Source: Bryobacter sp. (lineage in GTDB: Bacteria; Acidobacteriota; Terriglobia; Bryobacterales; Bryobacteraceae). Taken from it: a stretch of DNA of 64,000 nucleotides. The stretch spans positions 54,996 through 118,995 of the forward strand of contig JALHNI010000002.1 in the NCBI GenBank assembly GCA_022843605.1, read 5' to 3'. The notes below the pieces were generated by a model. The model did not search any database. It was not told the DNA's origin and worked only from the letters and a program-made list of their open reading frames with translations. The position numbers and the translations under genes are program-made. This document shows positions 35,315 to 43,581 of the stretch, in pieces (position 1 is the first letter of the stretch; each line of letters begins with the position of its first letter).

Positions 35315-36598
35315 TCAGCCCTTCAACTCCTGGCGGGCCTGTTTCTCCCAGGGGGCGAGTTCGCCACGGCGAAACTTGGGGGCGGTGCGCACCGCCTCGA
35401 TGGCACGCTCAAACGCGGCGCGGGCTTCGTCGGGCCGTTGCAGGGAACGCAGGGCGCGGCCATAGAGGACCAATCCTTCAGGGTCATACTCGCGCACATT
35501 CACATATCGATCCAGATGCATTAATGCCTCTGTCGCTGAGCCGGTGGCCAAGGCAACGGCCCCGAGTTCCCGCCAGACCTGATGGCTGGCGAGTTTGGGG
35601 TCGAGCTGTGCGCCGCGTTCGAGCAGGATCCGCGCGTCGGCGTCCTGGCCCTTCTGACGAAGAAGCCGGCCGAGTTGGAAGAGGGCGTCGGGCTCGTTGG
35701 GGTCGATTTCAAGGGCGCGGCGGAAGCTGGCTTCGGCATCGGCCAAGGCGCGGCGTTGAAGATAGACCAAGCCGAGTTGGTAGTGGGCATCGGCATCGCG
35801 AGGGTTCAGGGTGGCGAATTCGAGTTGGCGCTTGAACGATTGGCGGGCGGAGAGTCCGCCGCCAAGGGCGCTGATATCGCGGCCGAAAGCCTGGTAGCCG
35901 TAATAAAGCAGCCAGGGCGACGCGAGCAGGTAGACGAGATTGCCGGAGTTGGCGAACAGGAGACTGGCGGTGGCGGTAGCAGCGAACCCGGCCAGGGAAG
36001 CGGTGGCGGCTTGGCTCAGGCTGACACCCATGACGGTGGAGAGGACGGGCACGGCGAGCACGAGAAAGAGGATTACGCCGGCAGCCTGGATCGGGACGAC
36101 AGCGGCGTTGGTGACGAGTCCGCTCCACCAGATGGCGGCGATGGGAAGGTGGGCTGCGGTCCAGGCAAACAGGAGGCCCGCGAGGACCGGCATGTAGTCG
36201 CGGAAGAGGATGGTAAGCCCGCCACCGAGATGCGCCCAGGCGGCGAGGATCAGAATGCAGACCGGGACAAAAACGATCGACATCAGCACGACGGCTTTGA
36301 AGCTGGAGGCGAAGTAGCGAGAGTTCGTTTGGCGATTGACGCGCTCGAAGACCTCAAGCGCCTTCTCGTTAAGTTCCGGCTGCTGGTCGCCAGCGGCGGC
36401 CCATTCGGCGCGCGTGTCGAGCATGAGTTGGCTATACTCCCGGGCGCGGAATTGATCGGCAGCGATCGTCATCGCCAGGGTGACCAGCGCCGCGGCGACG
36501 ACGGCGAAGATCACTTGGCCCTGATCCAGCACGGCGGACGCGGCTTTCTTGGGGTTCACGTAGAACCAGGCGAGGAACTTGAACTGATCACCGAGCAT
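35315..36598 (-). CDS. YIP1-domain membrane protein with C-terminal TPR
   Basis: A 427-residue protein. The first half has five hydrophobic segments (for example IFAVVAAALVTLAMTIA, AVVLMSIVFVPVCILILAAW, MPVLAGLLFAWTAAHLPIAAIWW, AGVILFLVLAVPVLSTVMGV) and matches the YIP1 family layout seen in acidobacteria. The second half, from about residue 265, is a soluble TPR array with NPRDADAHYQLGLVYLQRRAL, DPNEPDALFQLGRLLRQKGQ and YDPEGLVLYGRALRSLQRPDEA. It is probably an inner-membrane scaffold. No enzyme motif is visible. A hairpin terminator lies between it and the upstream tricorn-like gene. Confidence 0.78.
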   Translation of the reverse strand: MLGDQFKFLAWFYVNPKKAASAVLDQGQVIFAVVAAALVTLAMTIAADQFRAREYSQLMLDTRAEWAAAGDQQPELNEKALEVFERVNRQTNSRYFASSFKAVVLMSIVFVPVCILILAAWAHLGGGLTILFRDYMPVLAGLLFAWTAAHLPIAAIWWSGLVTNAAVVPIQAAGVILFLVLAVPVLSTVMGVSLSQAATASLAGFAATATASLLFANSGNLVYLLASPWLLYYGYQAFGRDISALGGGLSARQSFKRQLEFATLNPRDADAHYQLGLVYLQRRALADAEASFRRALEIDPNEPDALFQLGRLLRQKGQDADARILLERGAQLDPKLASHQVWRELGAVALATGSATEALMHLDRYVNVREYDPEGLVLYGRALRSLQRPDEARAAFERAIEAVRTAPKFRRGELAPWEKQARQELKG

Positions 36599-36616
36599 AA
36601 CTCGAAGTTATCGGCA

Positions 36617-36645
36617 AAATGCCCGGGCCTGAAGCCCGGGCATTT
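36617..36645 (-). terminator. Hairpin terminator after the tricorn-like protease gene
   Basis: Perfect 12-base arms (AAATGCCCGGGC / GCCCGGGCATTT) flank a 5-base loop. It lies 9 bases past the stop of the minus-strand protease gene, and on that strand the arm ends in TTTT. It separates that gene from the downstream YIP1-TPR gene. Confidence 0.75.
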
Positions 36646-36654
36646 ACCTTAGAT

Positions 36655-39600
36655 TTAGTTGGCCCCTGCCCCAGCGCGAACGCCGTTGGCGGGCTTGCCG
36701 GTGGGTTTGCCGGAGTGGTAGTCGGGGTAGGCAGGCTTGACGAGCGTGGGCGGGGGATTGCGTTTGAGCTCGGCCAGGGCAAGGTCGACGGCGCGCTCGA
36801 GTTGCGGGTCGCGGCCTTCGCGCCAGGCTTTGGGGTCGAGGTCAATTTCGACGTCGACGGGGGTGCCGTAGTTTTCAACCTCCCACTTGCCTTCTGGACT
36901 CCAGAAGGCGAAGTGCGGTGCGGTCACCGAGCCGCCGTCGATCAGAGGAGGGTAGCCGCCAATGCCGACCAGGCCGCCCCAAGTCCTTTTGCCGACGACA
37001 GGGCCGAGTTTGGCGCGCTTGAAGAGCCAGGGCAGCAAGTCGCCGCCGGAGCCGGAGTATTCGTTGACGACCATCACCTTCGGCCCGAAGATGCCGGCCG
37101 AGGGAGTGGTGGTGAAGCCGCCTTCGCGCGAAGCCCAGAGGCTGGCGAGCTTGCGCTGCAGGTGCTCAATCACGTACTCGGAAGCGCTGCCGCCACGATT
37201 GAAGCGGCCGTCGATGACGGCGCCTTGTTTGTCGGTTTGGGCGTAGAAATAACGATTGAAGTAGGTGTAGCCGCCGGATGCAGTGTCGGGTAAGTGAATG
37301 TAAGCGAGCTTGCCGCCGGAGAGCTTGTCGACTGCCTTGCGGTTGTCTTCCACCCAGGCGAGCGTGCGCAGGGCAATCTCAGAATCTACCGGGAGCACCG
37401 TCACTTCGCGTGAACCATCTCCGCTCGGGTTCGGGCCGAGCTTGAGGCTGACCCGCTTGCCGGCTAGGCCTTCAAAGAAAGCATAGAGATTGTCAGAAGC
37501 CCTGAGTTCGCGGCCATTCACTGCGAGCAGATACTCGCCGGCTTTGGCACCGACGCCGGGCTGGGTGAGGGGCGCTCGGGTTTGTGGATTCCAGTTTTCT
37601 CCCGAATATACACGAGTCAGGCGATAGCGCCCTTGGTCGAGCGTGTAGTCGGCGCCAAGCAAGCCGCCTCCGACAGGTTTCGGCTGATTGGGCTGGTCGC
37701 CTCCACCGATGTACAAGTGACCGACGCTCATCTGGCCGAGCATCTCCTGGAACAAGTAAGTGAGGTCACTGCGACTGCCAACGGAATTGAGATAGAGGGA
37801 GTAGCGCTCATTGGCGGCCTGTAGGTCGAGGCCATGATACTTAGGGTCATAGAAGAAGTCGCGCTGAATGCGCCAAGCTTCCTTGTACATCTGTTTCCAT
37901 TCGGCACGGGGATCGATAAAGGCTTCGACGCCATCAAGCTTAAGGGGGGTGTCTGTCGGTTTCATTGGAGCGGCCGTAGCGACGATGGCCGCAACTCCAC
38001 CGGGCCGTGCGACCAGGATCTTTTCGCCGTTCGCCGAGAGCCGGAAAGTGAGAGCGCCAGGAGCGAAGACTTCCGACTTGCGCTTCGCCAAGTCGAACTT
38101 GTGGAGTGTCGCGCCAGGACCGCTGCCGCCCCCGAAGGTTGAGGGGTATTCGAGGTAGAAGAGCACACCGGCTTTGCCCGCTTCGAGGCCACGGTAGTTG
38201 CGCGAAGGAACCGGCAGCGGGACAATGCGCTGGTCAATGCCATCGAAGTCGATTTTGACGGCTTTGACGGTGTCTTTCTTCGGCTCGCCGTTCTTGGGAG
38301 CATCGGGCTTGGGCGGTTCCTGAACCTTCTCTTCGTCGCTTTCCGGACTAAACGGCGAAGGCTCCTCTTTCGAAAGCACCGCGGCATAGAGGCTGCTGCT
38401 GGTCGGGCGATAGGCGGAAGAGAGATCGAACTCGCTGGCAGGGCCCGAGTCAGTGGAGGAGGTGAAGTACAAGTACTTGCCGCCTTTGTCCCAGACCGGG
38501 AAACCCGCATCACTCAAGCCATCTGTAATTCGCGTGCTCTTGCCGCTCTCGAGCGAGTAAATGTATATGGCCGAGAGATTGTTCGGCATGCTCTTGGCAT
38601 AAGCGATCCACTTCGTGTCGGGAGACCAGCGCGCACGGAAATTTATCTGGTCTCCATTCATGAGGCCCTTCTCCACCAGCTTTAATTCCTTGCTGGCTAA
38701 CTCAAGGCGCCAAAGGTTGAGACGTTTATCGGTGAAGGCGAGGTGCTTGCTGTCAGGGGACCATTGGATGGCATAGAAGTAGGAAGGCTGCTCGCCGAGA
38801 GGAATCTTGGTGACTTCGCCGCGGCCGGTCTGATCGCGTAGGTGCAAAGCGTACTCGCCGCTCTCATCGGAAAAATAAGCGATCAGGCGGCCATCGGGGG
38901 ACCAGGCCGGATCGCGGTCGGCGACGCCGGAGGAGTTGGTGAGATTGCGGACATCACCTTTTTCGGCAGGGATGGTGAAGATCTCGCCGCGGGCCTCGGC
39001 GAGGGCACGCAGGCCCGAAGGCGAAAGGTTCCAGTTGGTGATGCTGCGGCTGAGCTTCTCCAGACGCGGCCGGACATTGAGTAAGTCAGCCGAAAGCGTG
39101 ATGGGGACTTTGGCCGCCTTCTTCGTCTTCAAGTCGTAGAGGTGAATGTCTCCGAACTGCTCGTAGGCGATGGCATCCGGGCCGGCGCTGGCGCTCTTGA
39201 AATCGAGGCCCTTATTCTCGATCAATGGGGTGACGGCTTTCGATTTGGTGTCGTAGGCGAAGAGCGTGTCGGAGCCGTTGCGGTCTGAGAGGAAATAGAC
39301 TTTATCGCCCACCCAGAGCGGCGAGTGATCGTTGGAGCCGTTGTGGGGAACTTTGGTGACTGAAGAGTCGGCGAGGTTGGCGATCCAGATGGGGGTGGCG
39401 CGGCCGCCGCGATAGTTCTTCCAGATCTGATTGGCGCGGGCAAAGGGCAGGTAGGCGATGTGCTTACCATCGGCGGAGTAGGATCCAGCAGCGGCGATGG
39501 GCAGCGGGAGAGCGGTGGGAAAGCCGCCATTGAGATCGACGGTGTAGAGGCGGGGTTTGTCGTTGGCGGAGGCACCGCTGTTGGCGAAGAGGACGCGCTG

Positions 39601-39936
39601 GCTGTCGGGGGTCCAGCCCTGCGCCTGGTCAGGCGCGGGATGGTAGGTGAGCCGCTTGGGGACGCCGCCTTTGGCCGGCACGACGTAAACGTCGACATTG
39701 CCTTCATAGGTAGCGGTGAAAGCGACCTGGGTGCCATCGGGCGAGAAGATCGGCCCGGTCTCATTGCCGAGGCCCGAGGTGAGGCGAACGGCGTCGCCCC
39801 CGGAGCGCGCAACGGTCCACAGATCGTCGGCGTAGGCAAACACGAGGTGCGTCCGATTGACGGTGGGGGTACGGAAGAGCGTGCGGGTCTGCGGGAATGC
39901 CGCCAAGGCGAAAACAAGGAAAGTCAGCCAGCGCAT
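36655..39936 (-). CDS. Tricorn-protease-like S41 peptidase
   Basis: A 1093-residue secreted protease homologous to tricorn. After a signal peptide (MRWLTFLVFALAAFPQ) come two WD40/TolB-like propellers with repeated motifs such as GPIFSPDGTQVAFTA and RDPAWSPDGRLIAYFSD (to about residue 640), an acidic linker rich in Glu/Pro/Lys near 525-555, a C-terminal domain set with a PDZ-like part (about 770-860) and the catalytic serine in NEYSGSGGDLLPW near 958-969. The end of the protein, AVDLALAELKRNPPPTL, matches family members. It degrades peptides in the periplasm. Length agrees with archaeal tricorn (about 1070). Confidence 0.9.
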   Translation of the reverse strand: MRWLTFLVFALAAFPQTRTLFRTPTVNRTHLVFAYADDLWTVARSGGDAVRLTSGLGNETGPIFSPDGTQVAFTATYEGNVDVYVVPAKGGVPKRLTYHPAPDQAQGWTPDSQRVLFANSGASANDKPRLYTVDLNGGFPTALPLPIAAAGSYSADGKHIAYLPFARANQIWKNYRGGRATPIWIANLADSSVTKVPHNGSNDHSPLWVGDKVYFLSDRNGSDTLFAYDTKSKAVTPLIENKGLDFKSASAGPDAIAYEQFGDIHLYDLKTKKAAKVPITLSADLLNVRPRLEKLSRSITNWNLSPSGLRALAEARGEIFTIPAEKGDVRNLTNSSGVADRDPAWSPDGRLIAYFSDESGEYALHLRDQTGRGEVTKIPLGEQPSYFYAIQWSPDSKHLAFTDKRLNLWRLELASKELKLVEKGLMNGDQINFRARWSPDTKWIAYAKSMPNNLSAIYIYSLESGKSTRITDGLSDAGFPVWDKGGKYLYFTSSTDSGPASEFDLSSAYRPTSSSLYAAVLSKEEPSPFSPESDEEKVQEPPKPDAPKNGEPKKDTVKAVKIDFDGIDQRIVPLPVPSRNYRGLEAGKAGVLFYLEYPSTFGGGSGPGATLHKFDLAKRKSEVFAPGALTFRLSANGEKILVARPGGVAAIVATAAPMKPTDTPLKLDGVEAFIDPRAEWKQMYKEAWRIQRDFFYDPKYHGLDLQAANERYSLYLNSVGSRSDLTYLFQEMLGQMSVGHLYIGGGDQPNQPKPVGGGLLGADYTLDQGRYRLTRVYSGENWNPQTRAPLTQPGVGAKAGEYLLAVNGRELRASDNLYAFFEGLAGKRVSLKLGPNPSGDGSREVTVLPVDSEIALRTLAWVEDNRKAVDKLSGGKLAYIHLPDTASGGYTYFNRYFYAQTDKQGAVIDGRFNRGGSASEYVIEHLQRKLASLWASREGGFTTTPSAGIFGPKVMVVNEYSGSGGDLLPWLFKRAKLGPVVGKRTWGGLVGIGGYPPLIDGGSVTAPHFAFWSPEGKWEVENYGTPVDVEIDLDPKAWREGRDPQLERAVDLALAELKRNPPPTLVKPAYPDYHSGKPTGKPANGVRAGAGAN

Positions 39937-39990
39937 ATGGCCATCGTAGACGAGTAGAACGGTAAAAGGAATCGCGCTAGTCTGAAGAAG

Positions 39991-40623
39991 ATGAAGGCTT
40001 ACTTAGTTGGAGCAATGGCACTAACGTTGGTGCTGACAGGTTGCAGCAGCAGTGAAAAGGCAGTGACCGGCGGGGGGGGTTCAGCGGACCCGTCGAAGTG
40101 GAACAAGGAGAGTCCGGCGAGCTATAACGCGCGTTTTGAGACGACCGTGGGCTCTTTCACGGTACAGGTGCAGCGTGAATGGGCGCCGATCGGCGCGGAC
40201 CGTTTCTACAACCTGGTGCAAAGCGGCTACTTCAACGGCGCCCGCTTTTTCCGAGTGGTGCCAGGCTTTGTCGTGCAGTTCGGGCTGAACCCGGACCCCA
40301 AGGTGAGCAACGCCTGGCGGCAGACGAATCTGCAGGACGATCCGGTGAGGCGGAGCAACGGCCGCGGCTTCCTGACTTTTGCCACGGCCGGGCCGAATAC
40401 GCGCACGACTCAGCTTTTCATCAACTTAGGGGACAACGTGCGGCTCGACCAGATGGGCTTCTCGCCGTTCGGCCTGGTGACGGAAGGCATGGAGACAGTG
40501 GACAAGATCAACGCCGAGTACGGGGAGAGTCCGCAGCAGCCGAATATCGAGGCCGAGGGCGAAGCGTACCTGGCGGCGAACTTCCCGAAGCTGGACAAGA
40601 TCATCAAGGCGACGATTCAGTGA
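39991..40623 (+). CDS. Lipoprotein cyclophilin-type peptidyl-prolyl isomerase
   Basis: A 210-residue lipoprotein. The lipobox LTGC places Cys18 at the mature N terminus, followed by a Gly-rich linker encoded in part by a run of eight G bases. The cyclophilin domain covers about 45-205 with FFRVVPGFVVQFG, GFLTFATAGPNTRTTQLFINLGDN and FSPFGLVTEGMETVDKI. It catalyses cis-trans isomerisation of prolyl bonds in envelope proteins. The start follows GAAGAAG. It is divergent from the tricorn-like gene. The vapBC operator lies directly after its stop. Confidence 0.92.
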   Translation: MKAYLVGAMALTLVLTGCSSSEKAVTGGGGSADPSKWNKESPASYNARFETTVGSFTVQVQREWAPIGADRFYNLVQSGYFNGARFFRVVPGFVVQFGLNPDPKVSNAWRQTNLQDDPVRRSNGRGFLTFATAGPNTRTTQLFINLGDNVRLDQMGFSPFGLVTEGMETVDKINAEYGESPQQPNIEAEGEAYLAANFPKLDKIIKATIQ

Positions 40624-40651
40624 TTCATGAATGCATGATATAGTTCATGAA
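40624..40651. promoter_or_regulatory. Tandem palindromes upstream of vapBC, likely autoregulatory operator
   Basis: Two identical 8-base palindromes TTCATGAA at 40624-40631 and 40644-40651 have centres 20 bases apart, about two helical turns, and lie immediately upstream of the antitoxin ribosome-binding site. A -10-like TATAGT lies between them at about 40639-40644. This is the usual layout for a VapBC-type autorepressor site. Confidence 0.6.
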
Positions 40652-40660
40652 AGGTAGATT

Positions 40661-40918
40661 ATGCCGATCAGTATCAAGAACCCGAACACTGAACAACTGG
40701 CGCGCGAACTTGCGGCGTTGACTCGGACTTCGCTGACCGAGACGATTCACGAGGCGGTCGCGGATCGTTTGGCCCGGGTACGACGGGAGAGATCGGGCAG
40801 TTCGATGGCAGACGATCTTCGGGAGATCTCGGAACGATTTTCTCAGCTTCCAGTTCTATCGCGAGCGTCCGAAGACGAGATCCTCGGCTACGACGAGTTC
40901 GGCGCACCGACGCGCTAG
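40661..40918 (+). CDS. vapB: VapB-type antitoxin (Rv0623 / PSK-factor family)
   Basis: An 85-residue antitoxin. The N-terminal ribbon-helix-helix segment reads MPISIKNPNTEQLARELAAL with TRTSLTETIHEAVADRL, the pattern of the Rv0623-like VapB family. The C-terminal part (SEDEILGYDEFGAPTR) is the flexible toxin-neutralising tail. It should dimerise, bind the TTCATGAA palindromes just upstream and hold the VapC toxin inactive. The toxin gene follows after 4 bases. Confidence 0.88.
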   Translation: MPISIKNPNTEQLARELAALTRTSLTETIHEAVADRLARVRRERSGSSMADDLREISERFSQLPVLSRASEDEILGYDEFGAPTR

Positions 40919-40922
40919 CTGC

Positions 40923-41333
40923 ATGGTGATCGATTCCTCGGTGGTGATCGCAATCCTCGAGCAGGAGCCGGAGGCGGCCCTCTTTGGCCGTCTGATCGAG
41001 GAAGCAGCCGCCTGTTCGATCTCCGCGGCGTCTGTGCTGGAGGTCGCGATGGTGCTCGAGGCGCGGCGGGGTCCGCTGGCGCGAGGGGTGATCGACGATC
41101 TGATTCGGCGGAGCGGAATGCGTATCGTCGCCTTCGACGCCGAACAATTGGCACTTGCCCGGGATGCCTTTTCCGCATTTGGCCGGGGTCACCATCCGGC
41201 AAAGTTGAACTTCGGGGATTGCATCAGCTATGCGCTGGCCCGCTGGCTAGGGGAACCACTTCTGTTTAAGGGCGATGACTTTGGGCGGACGGACGTTCGA
41301 ACGGTAAAGCTCCCGCCCTCGGAAAGATGCTAG
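40923..41333 (+). CDS. vapC: VapC PIN-domain ribonuclease toxin
   Basis: A 136-residue PIN-domain RNase. Acidic metal ligands are Asp4 in MVIDSSV, Glu40 in ASVLEVAMVLE, Asp99 in NFGDCISYALA and Asp118 in LFKGDDFGRTD. VapC toxins cleave tRNA or rRNA site-specifically when released from VapB. It starts 4 bases after the antitoxin stop, so the pair is co-translated. All catalytic positions are intact. Confidence 0.92.
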   Translation: MVIDSSVVIAILEQEPEAALFGRLIEEAAACSISAASVLEVAMVLEARRGPLARGVIDDLIRRSGMRIVAFDAEQLALARDAFSAFGRGHHPAKLNFGDCISYALARWLGEPLLFKGDDFGRTDVRTVKLPPSERC

Positions 41334-41390
41334 CCAGCCGCTAGAAAACTAGATGGTCTGCGCATGCGTACTGAAATCAGCATAAGCGAA

Positions 41391-42170
41391 TCACGATCCC
41401 ACGACTCCGGCCACGGGGGAACTGGCGGAGGCGTAGAGGCGTTTGGGCATACGGCCGGCGAGGTGGGCGAGGCGGCCGGCGGCGACGGCGTACTTCATGG
41501 CTTCGGCCATCTTTTCGGCATCTTCGGCTTCGGCGACGGCGGTATTCATGAGGACTCCGTCATAGCCGAGTTCCAGGGCCAGGGCGGCGTCTGAGGCGGT
41601 GCCGACACCGGCATCGACGATGAGCGGGACGGTGTGGATCTTCTCGCGCAAGATGCGCAGGTTGGTGACGTTCTGGATGCCGAGTCCGGAGCCGATGGGG
41701 GCGCCGAGAGGCATGACGGCGGCGGCGCCGGCGTCAATCAGGCGGCGGGCGTTGATCAGGTCGTCGGTCGTGTAGGGTAGGACGACAAAGCCCTCTTTAG
41801 CCAGAACTGTGGTCGCTTCCAGCAGGCCGGCGTTGTCCGGGAAGAGCGTTTCCGGGTCGCCAATCACTTCGAGCTTCACCCAGTGCGAGAGACCGACTTC
41901 GCGACCGAGGCGCGCGGTGCGGATGGCGTCATCGGCGGTGTAGCAGGCGGCGGTGTTGGGCAGGATAAAGAACTGTTTCCGGTCGATGTAGTCGAGCAGG
42001 CTCTCTTTGGTTTTGTCGTTCAGGTTGACGCGGCGGACGGCCACGGTAACCACTTCGGCCCCGCTGGCCTGGTGACAGCGAGCCATCTCCGGAAAGCTGC
42101 GGTACTTGCCGGTACCGATCATGAGGCGGGACCGGAAGGTCCGATCCGCGATACGAAAAGTGTCTTCCAT
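41391..42170 (-). CDS. thiG: Thiazole synthase
   Basis: A 259-residue TIM-barrel enzyme that builds the thiazole phosphate of thiamine from 1-deoxyxylulose-5-phosphate, dehydroglycine and ThiS-thiocarboxylate. Family motifs are [10 protein letters not shown] near 14-23, [10 protein letters not shown] near 70-79 (usual NTAGC), the Schiff-base Lys99 in [22 protein letters not shown] and [23 protein letters not shown]. Its ATG directly abuts the TAA of the bacilliredoxin gene. No thiS, thiF, thiH/thiO or thiC is in the window, and no TPP riboswitch was seen upstream. Confidence 0.94.
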   Translation of the reverse strand: MEDTFRIADRTFRSRLMIGTGKYRSFPEMARCHQASGAEVVTVAVRRVNLNDKTKESLLDYIDRKQFFILPNTAACYTADDAIRTARLGREVGLSHWVKLEVIGDPETLFPDNAGLLEATTVLAKEGFVVLPYTTDDLINARRLIDAGAAAVMPLGAPIGSGLGIQNVTNLRILREKIHTVPLIVDAGVGTASDAALALELGYDGVLMNTAVAEAEDAEKMAEAMKYAVAAGRLAHLAGRMPKRLYASASSPVAGVVGS

Positions 42171-42602
42171 TTATTGATGAGTGGGCGCTAAGCGGCCCAA
42201 GGCCTCCGCGAGCAATTGAGCGATTTCGGGCGCCTGACGGCGTTCGATGTCGTGACGGTGCATGTAGTAGACGGGCTTGCCGTCCTGAAAAATCGCCATG
42301 GAGGGCGACGAGGGCGGGAACTGGCCCAGGTGCTGTTCGCGCAAATGATCTGTGGCATCGACGTCGCCGCCGGCGAAGACCGTCACCGTTTTGGTGGGCT
42401 TGTGAGCGCCCTGCAGCGCCATGCCAACCGCGGGCCGCGCCTTGCCGGCCGCACAACCGCAGACCGAGTTCACAATCATCAGCACAGTACCGCTATCGGG
42501 CGTGAGCGCGGCATCGACTTCGGCCGGTGTCCGAGCCTCTTCCACGCCATATTTCGTTAAATCCTGCCGCATGGCGGCGATCAACATCTCTGGATAAGCC
42601 AT
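42171..42602 (-). CDS. Bacilliredoxin (BrxA/BrxB, DUF1094 family)
   Basis: A 143-residue thioredoxin-fold protein. The active site CGC is at residues 48-50 in NSVCGCAAGKARPAV, and later motifs TVFAGGDVDATDHLRE and MAIFQDGKPVYYMHRHDIE are family-typical. Bacilliredoxins remove bacillithiol from proteins in Firmicutes; in acidobacteria the matching low-molecular-weight thiol partner is less clear. ATG at 42602 has a GGGG ribosome-binding site at 7 bases. It is the first gene of a two-gene unit with thiG, suggesting thiol redox support for thiazole synthesis (inference). Confidence 0.9.
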   Translation of the reverse strand: MAYPEMLIAAMRQDLTKYGVEEARTPAEVDAALTPDSGTVLMIVNSVCGCAAGKARPAVGMALQGAHKPTKTVTVFAGGDVDATDHLREQHLGQFPPSSPSMAIFQDGKPVYYMHRHDIERRQAPEIAQLLAEALGRLAPTHQ

Positions 42603-42655
42603 GGTGATTCCCCTACACTGGTGATTCCGGGCGCGAGCGTCCGGCTTCTTATAGT

Positions 42656-42826
42656 ATGCAGCGAATTCAGGTCTATCTCAAAGTCGTGGTGGAAGCAGAT
42701 GACGAGGAGCGCCCCGACAAGCTCACAACGGAGTTGCAGCGGGTGCTGAAGCGGGTTCACGGGGTGCGCGAAGTGGAGTTGACGAATTCGACGGTGGAGC
42801 GGTTTGAGGAGTTGGAGGAGGATTGA
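42656..42826 (+). CDS. Small 56-residue acidic protein
   Basis: A short frame encoding MQRIQVYLKVVVEADDEE, then PDKLTTELQRVLKRVHG and VREVELTNSTVERFEELEED. Predicted order is strand, helix, strand, helix, and half of a ferredoxin-like fold. Third codon positions are strongly G/C, which supports coding. It is divergent from the bacilliredoxin gene, 53 bases away, with no obvious ribosome-binding site. I do not recognise a family. A functional link with bacilliredoxin or ThiG is only a hypothesis from position. Confidence 0.6.
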   Translation: MQRIQVYLKVVVEADDEERPDKLTTELQRVLKRVHGVREVELTNSTVERFEELEED

Positions 42827-42867
42827 GAGCGGGGGGGGGGTGGACCACACGCCCCGTTTGGCAGTGC

Positions 42868-43497
42868 CTAGCGGCGTCGGCGGGCCAGGAGCGCCAGTCC
42901 AGCGGCACCAACGAGCATCATGGTCGACGGCTCCGGTACACTCACACCTACTGGAGTGCCAGCTGAAAACTCGATGGCGGTAAACGATCCGGTGGGAGAG
43001 AAGGCTGCCGCCGTACCGTCGCCGGTGAGGAAGAAGTCGCGCAGCCATTGCTGCTGCGTCGTGTCGCCGGCCAGGGCCGCCTGCAGGCGCAGAATCATGT
43101 CATTGTGGCGGGTGTTGGCAAAGACGTCACTGAACTTCGTGCCATTGGCGCTGGCGGCAAAAGTGTCATTGACGAGCATGAAGAGGTGGGGCTTCTCGTC
43201 GCCGATACCGGGGGAAGGCAGATTCAGACCGATGACGAGCGCGGAAGTGGGGACGAAAGAAATCGTGTGAGTGATGCTGGAGACACCGGAGGCGTTCAAC
43301 GTGAACGGGAAATCCTGCGAGAACTGGCCGCCGCCGGCTTCCAGCACAACAATGCTGGTGACGGGGTTGCCGTTGAGAGTGCCCACCAGGTCGACCGTAT
43401 AGGTCACGTCAAAATCGCTGCCGTTTTGAATGACAGCGGCACAGGCGAGGCCGCTGAATAGAGCCACGCCAACACAGAACTGTACGAAAAGCTTCAA
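42868..43497 (-). CDS. PEP-CTERM sorting-domain protein
   Basis: A 209-residue exported protein. Signal peptide MKLFVQFCVGVALFSGLACA, a beta-rich body with DFDVTYTVDLVGTLNG and GTPVGVS, and a classic C-terminal PEP-CTERM signal: VPEPSTMMLVGAAGLALLARRRR. It should be processed by an exosortase and anchored or secreted with exopolysaccharide. Function of the body unknown. The divergent DUF1592 gene starts 84 bases away. Confidence 0.85.
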   Translation of the reverse strand: MKLFVQFCVGVALFSGLACAAVIQNGSDFDVTYTVDLVGTLNGNPVTSIVVLEAGGGQFSQDFPFTLNASGVSSITHTISFVPTSALVIGLNLPSPGIGDEKPHLFMLVNDTFAASANGTKFSDVFANTRHNDMILRLQAALAGDTTQQQWLRDFFLTGDGTAAAFSPTGSFTAIEFSAGTPVGVSVPEPSTMMLVGAAGLALLARRRR

Positions 43498-43569
43498 TTT
43501 ATCCCCCAGAACCCAGTGAGGCTACCACGGGGGGCGATTTCCGGTCAATCTTGGCGGGCATTAACACCC

Positions 43570-43575
43570 TATAAT
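43570..43575 (+). promoter_or_regulatory. Consensus -10 element close to the DUF1592 start
   Basis: TATAAT, a perfect -10 hexamer, ends 6 bases before the ATG at 43582. A transcript would begin at or next to the start codon, so the message may be leaderless. No good -35 is visible at 16-18 bases upstream. Confidence 0.45.
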
Positions 43576-43581
43576 CAAGGT

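Noticed and set aside
42603..42655. TPP riboswitch upstream of the bacilliredoxin-thiG unit
   Set aside because: The 53-base gap is too short and the conserved THI-box pattern was not seen.
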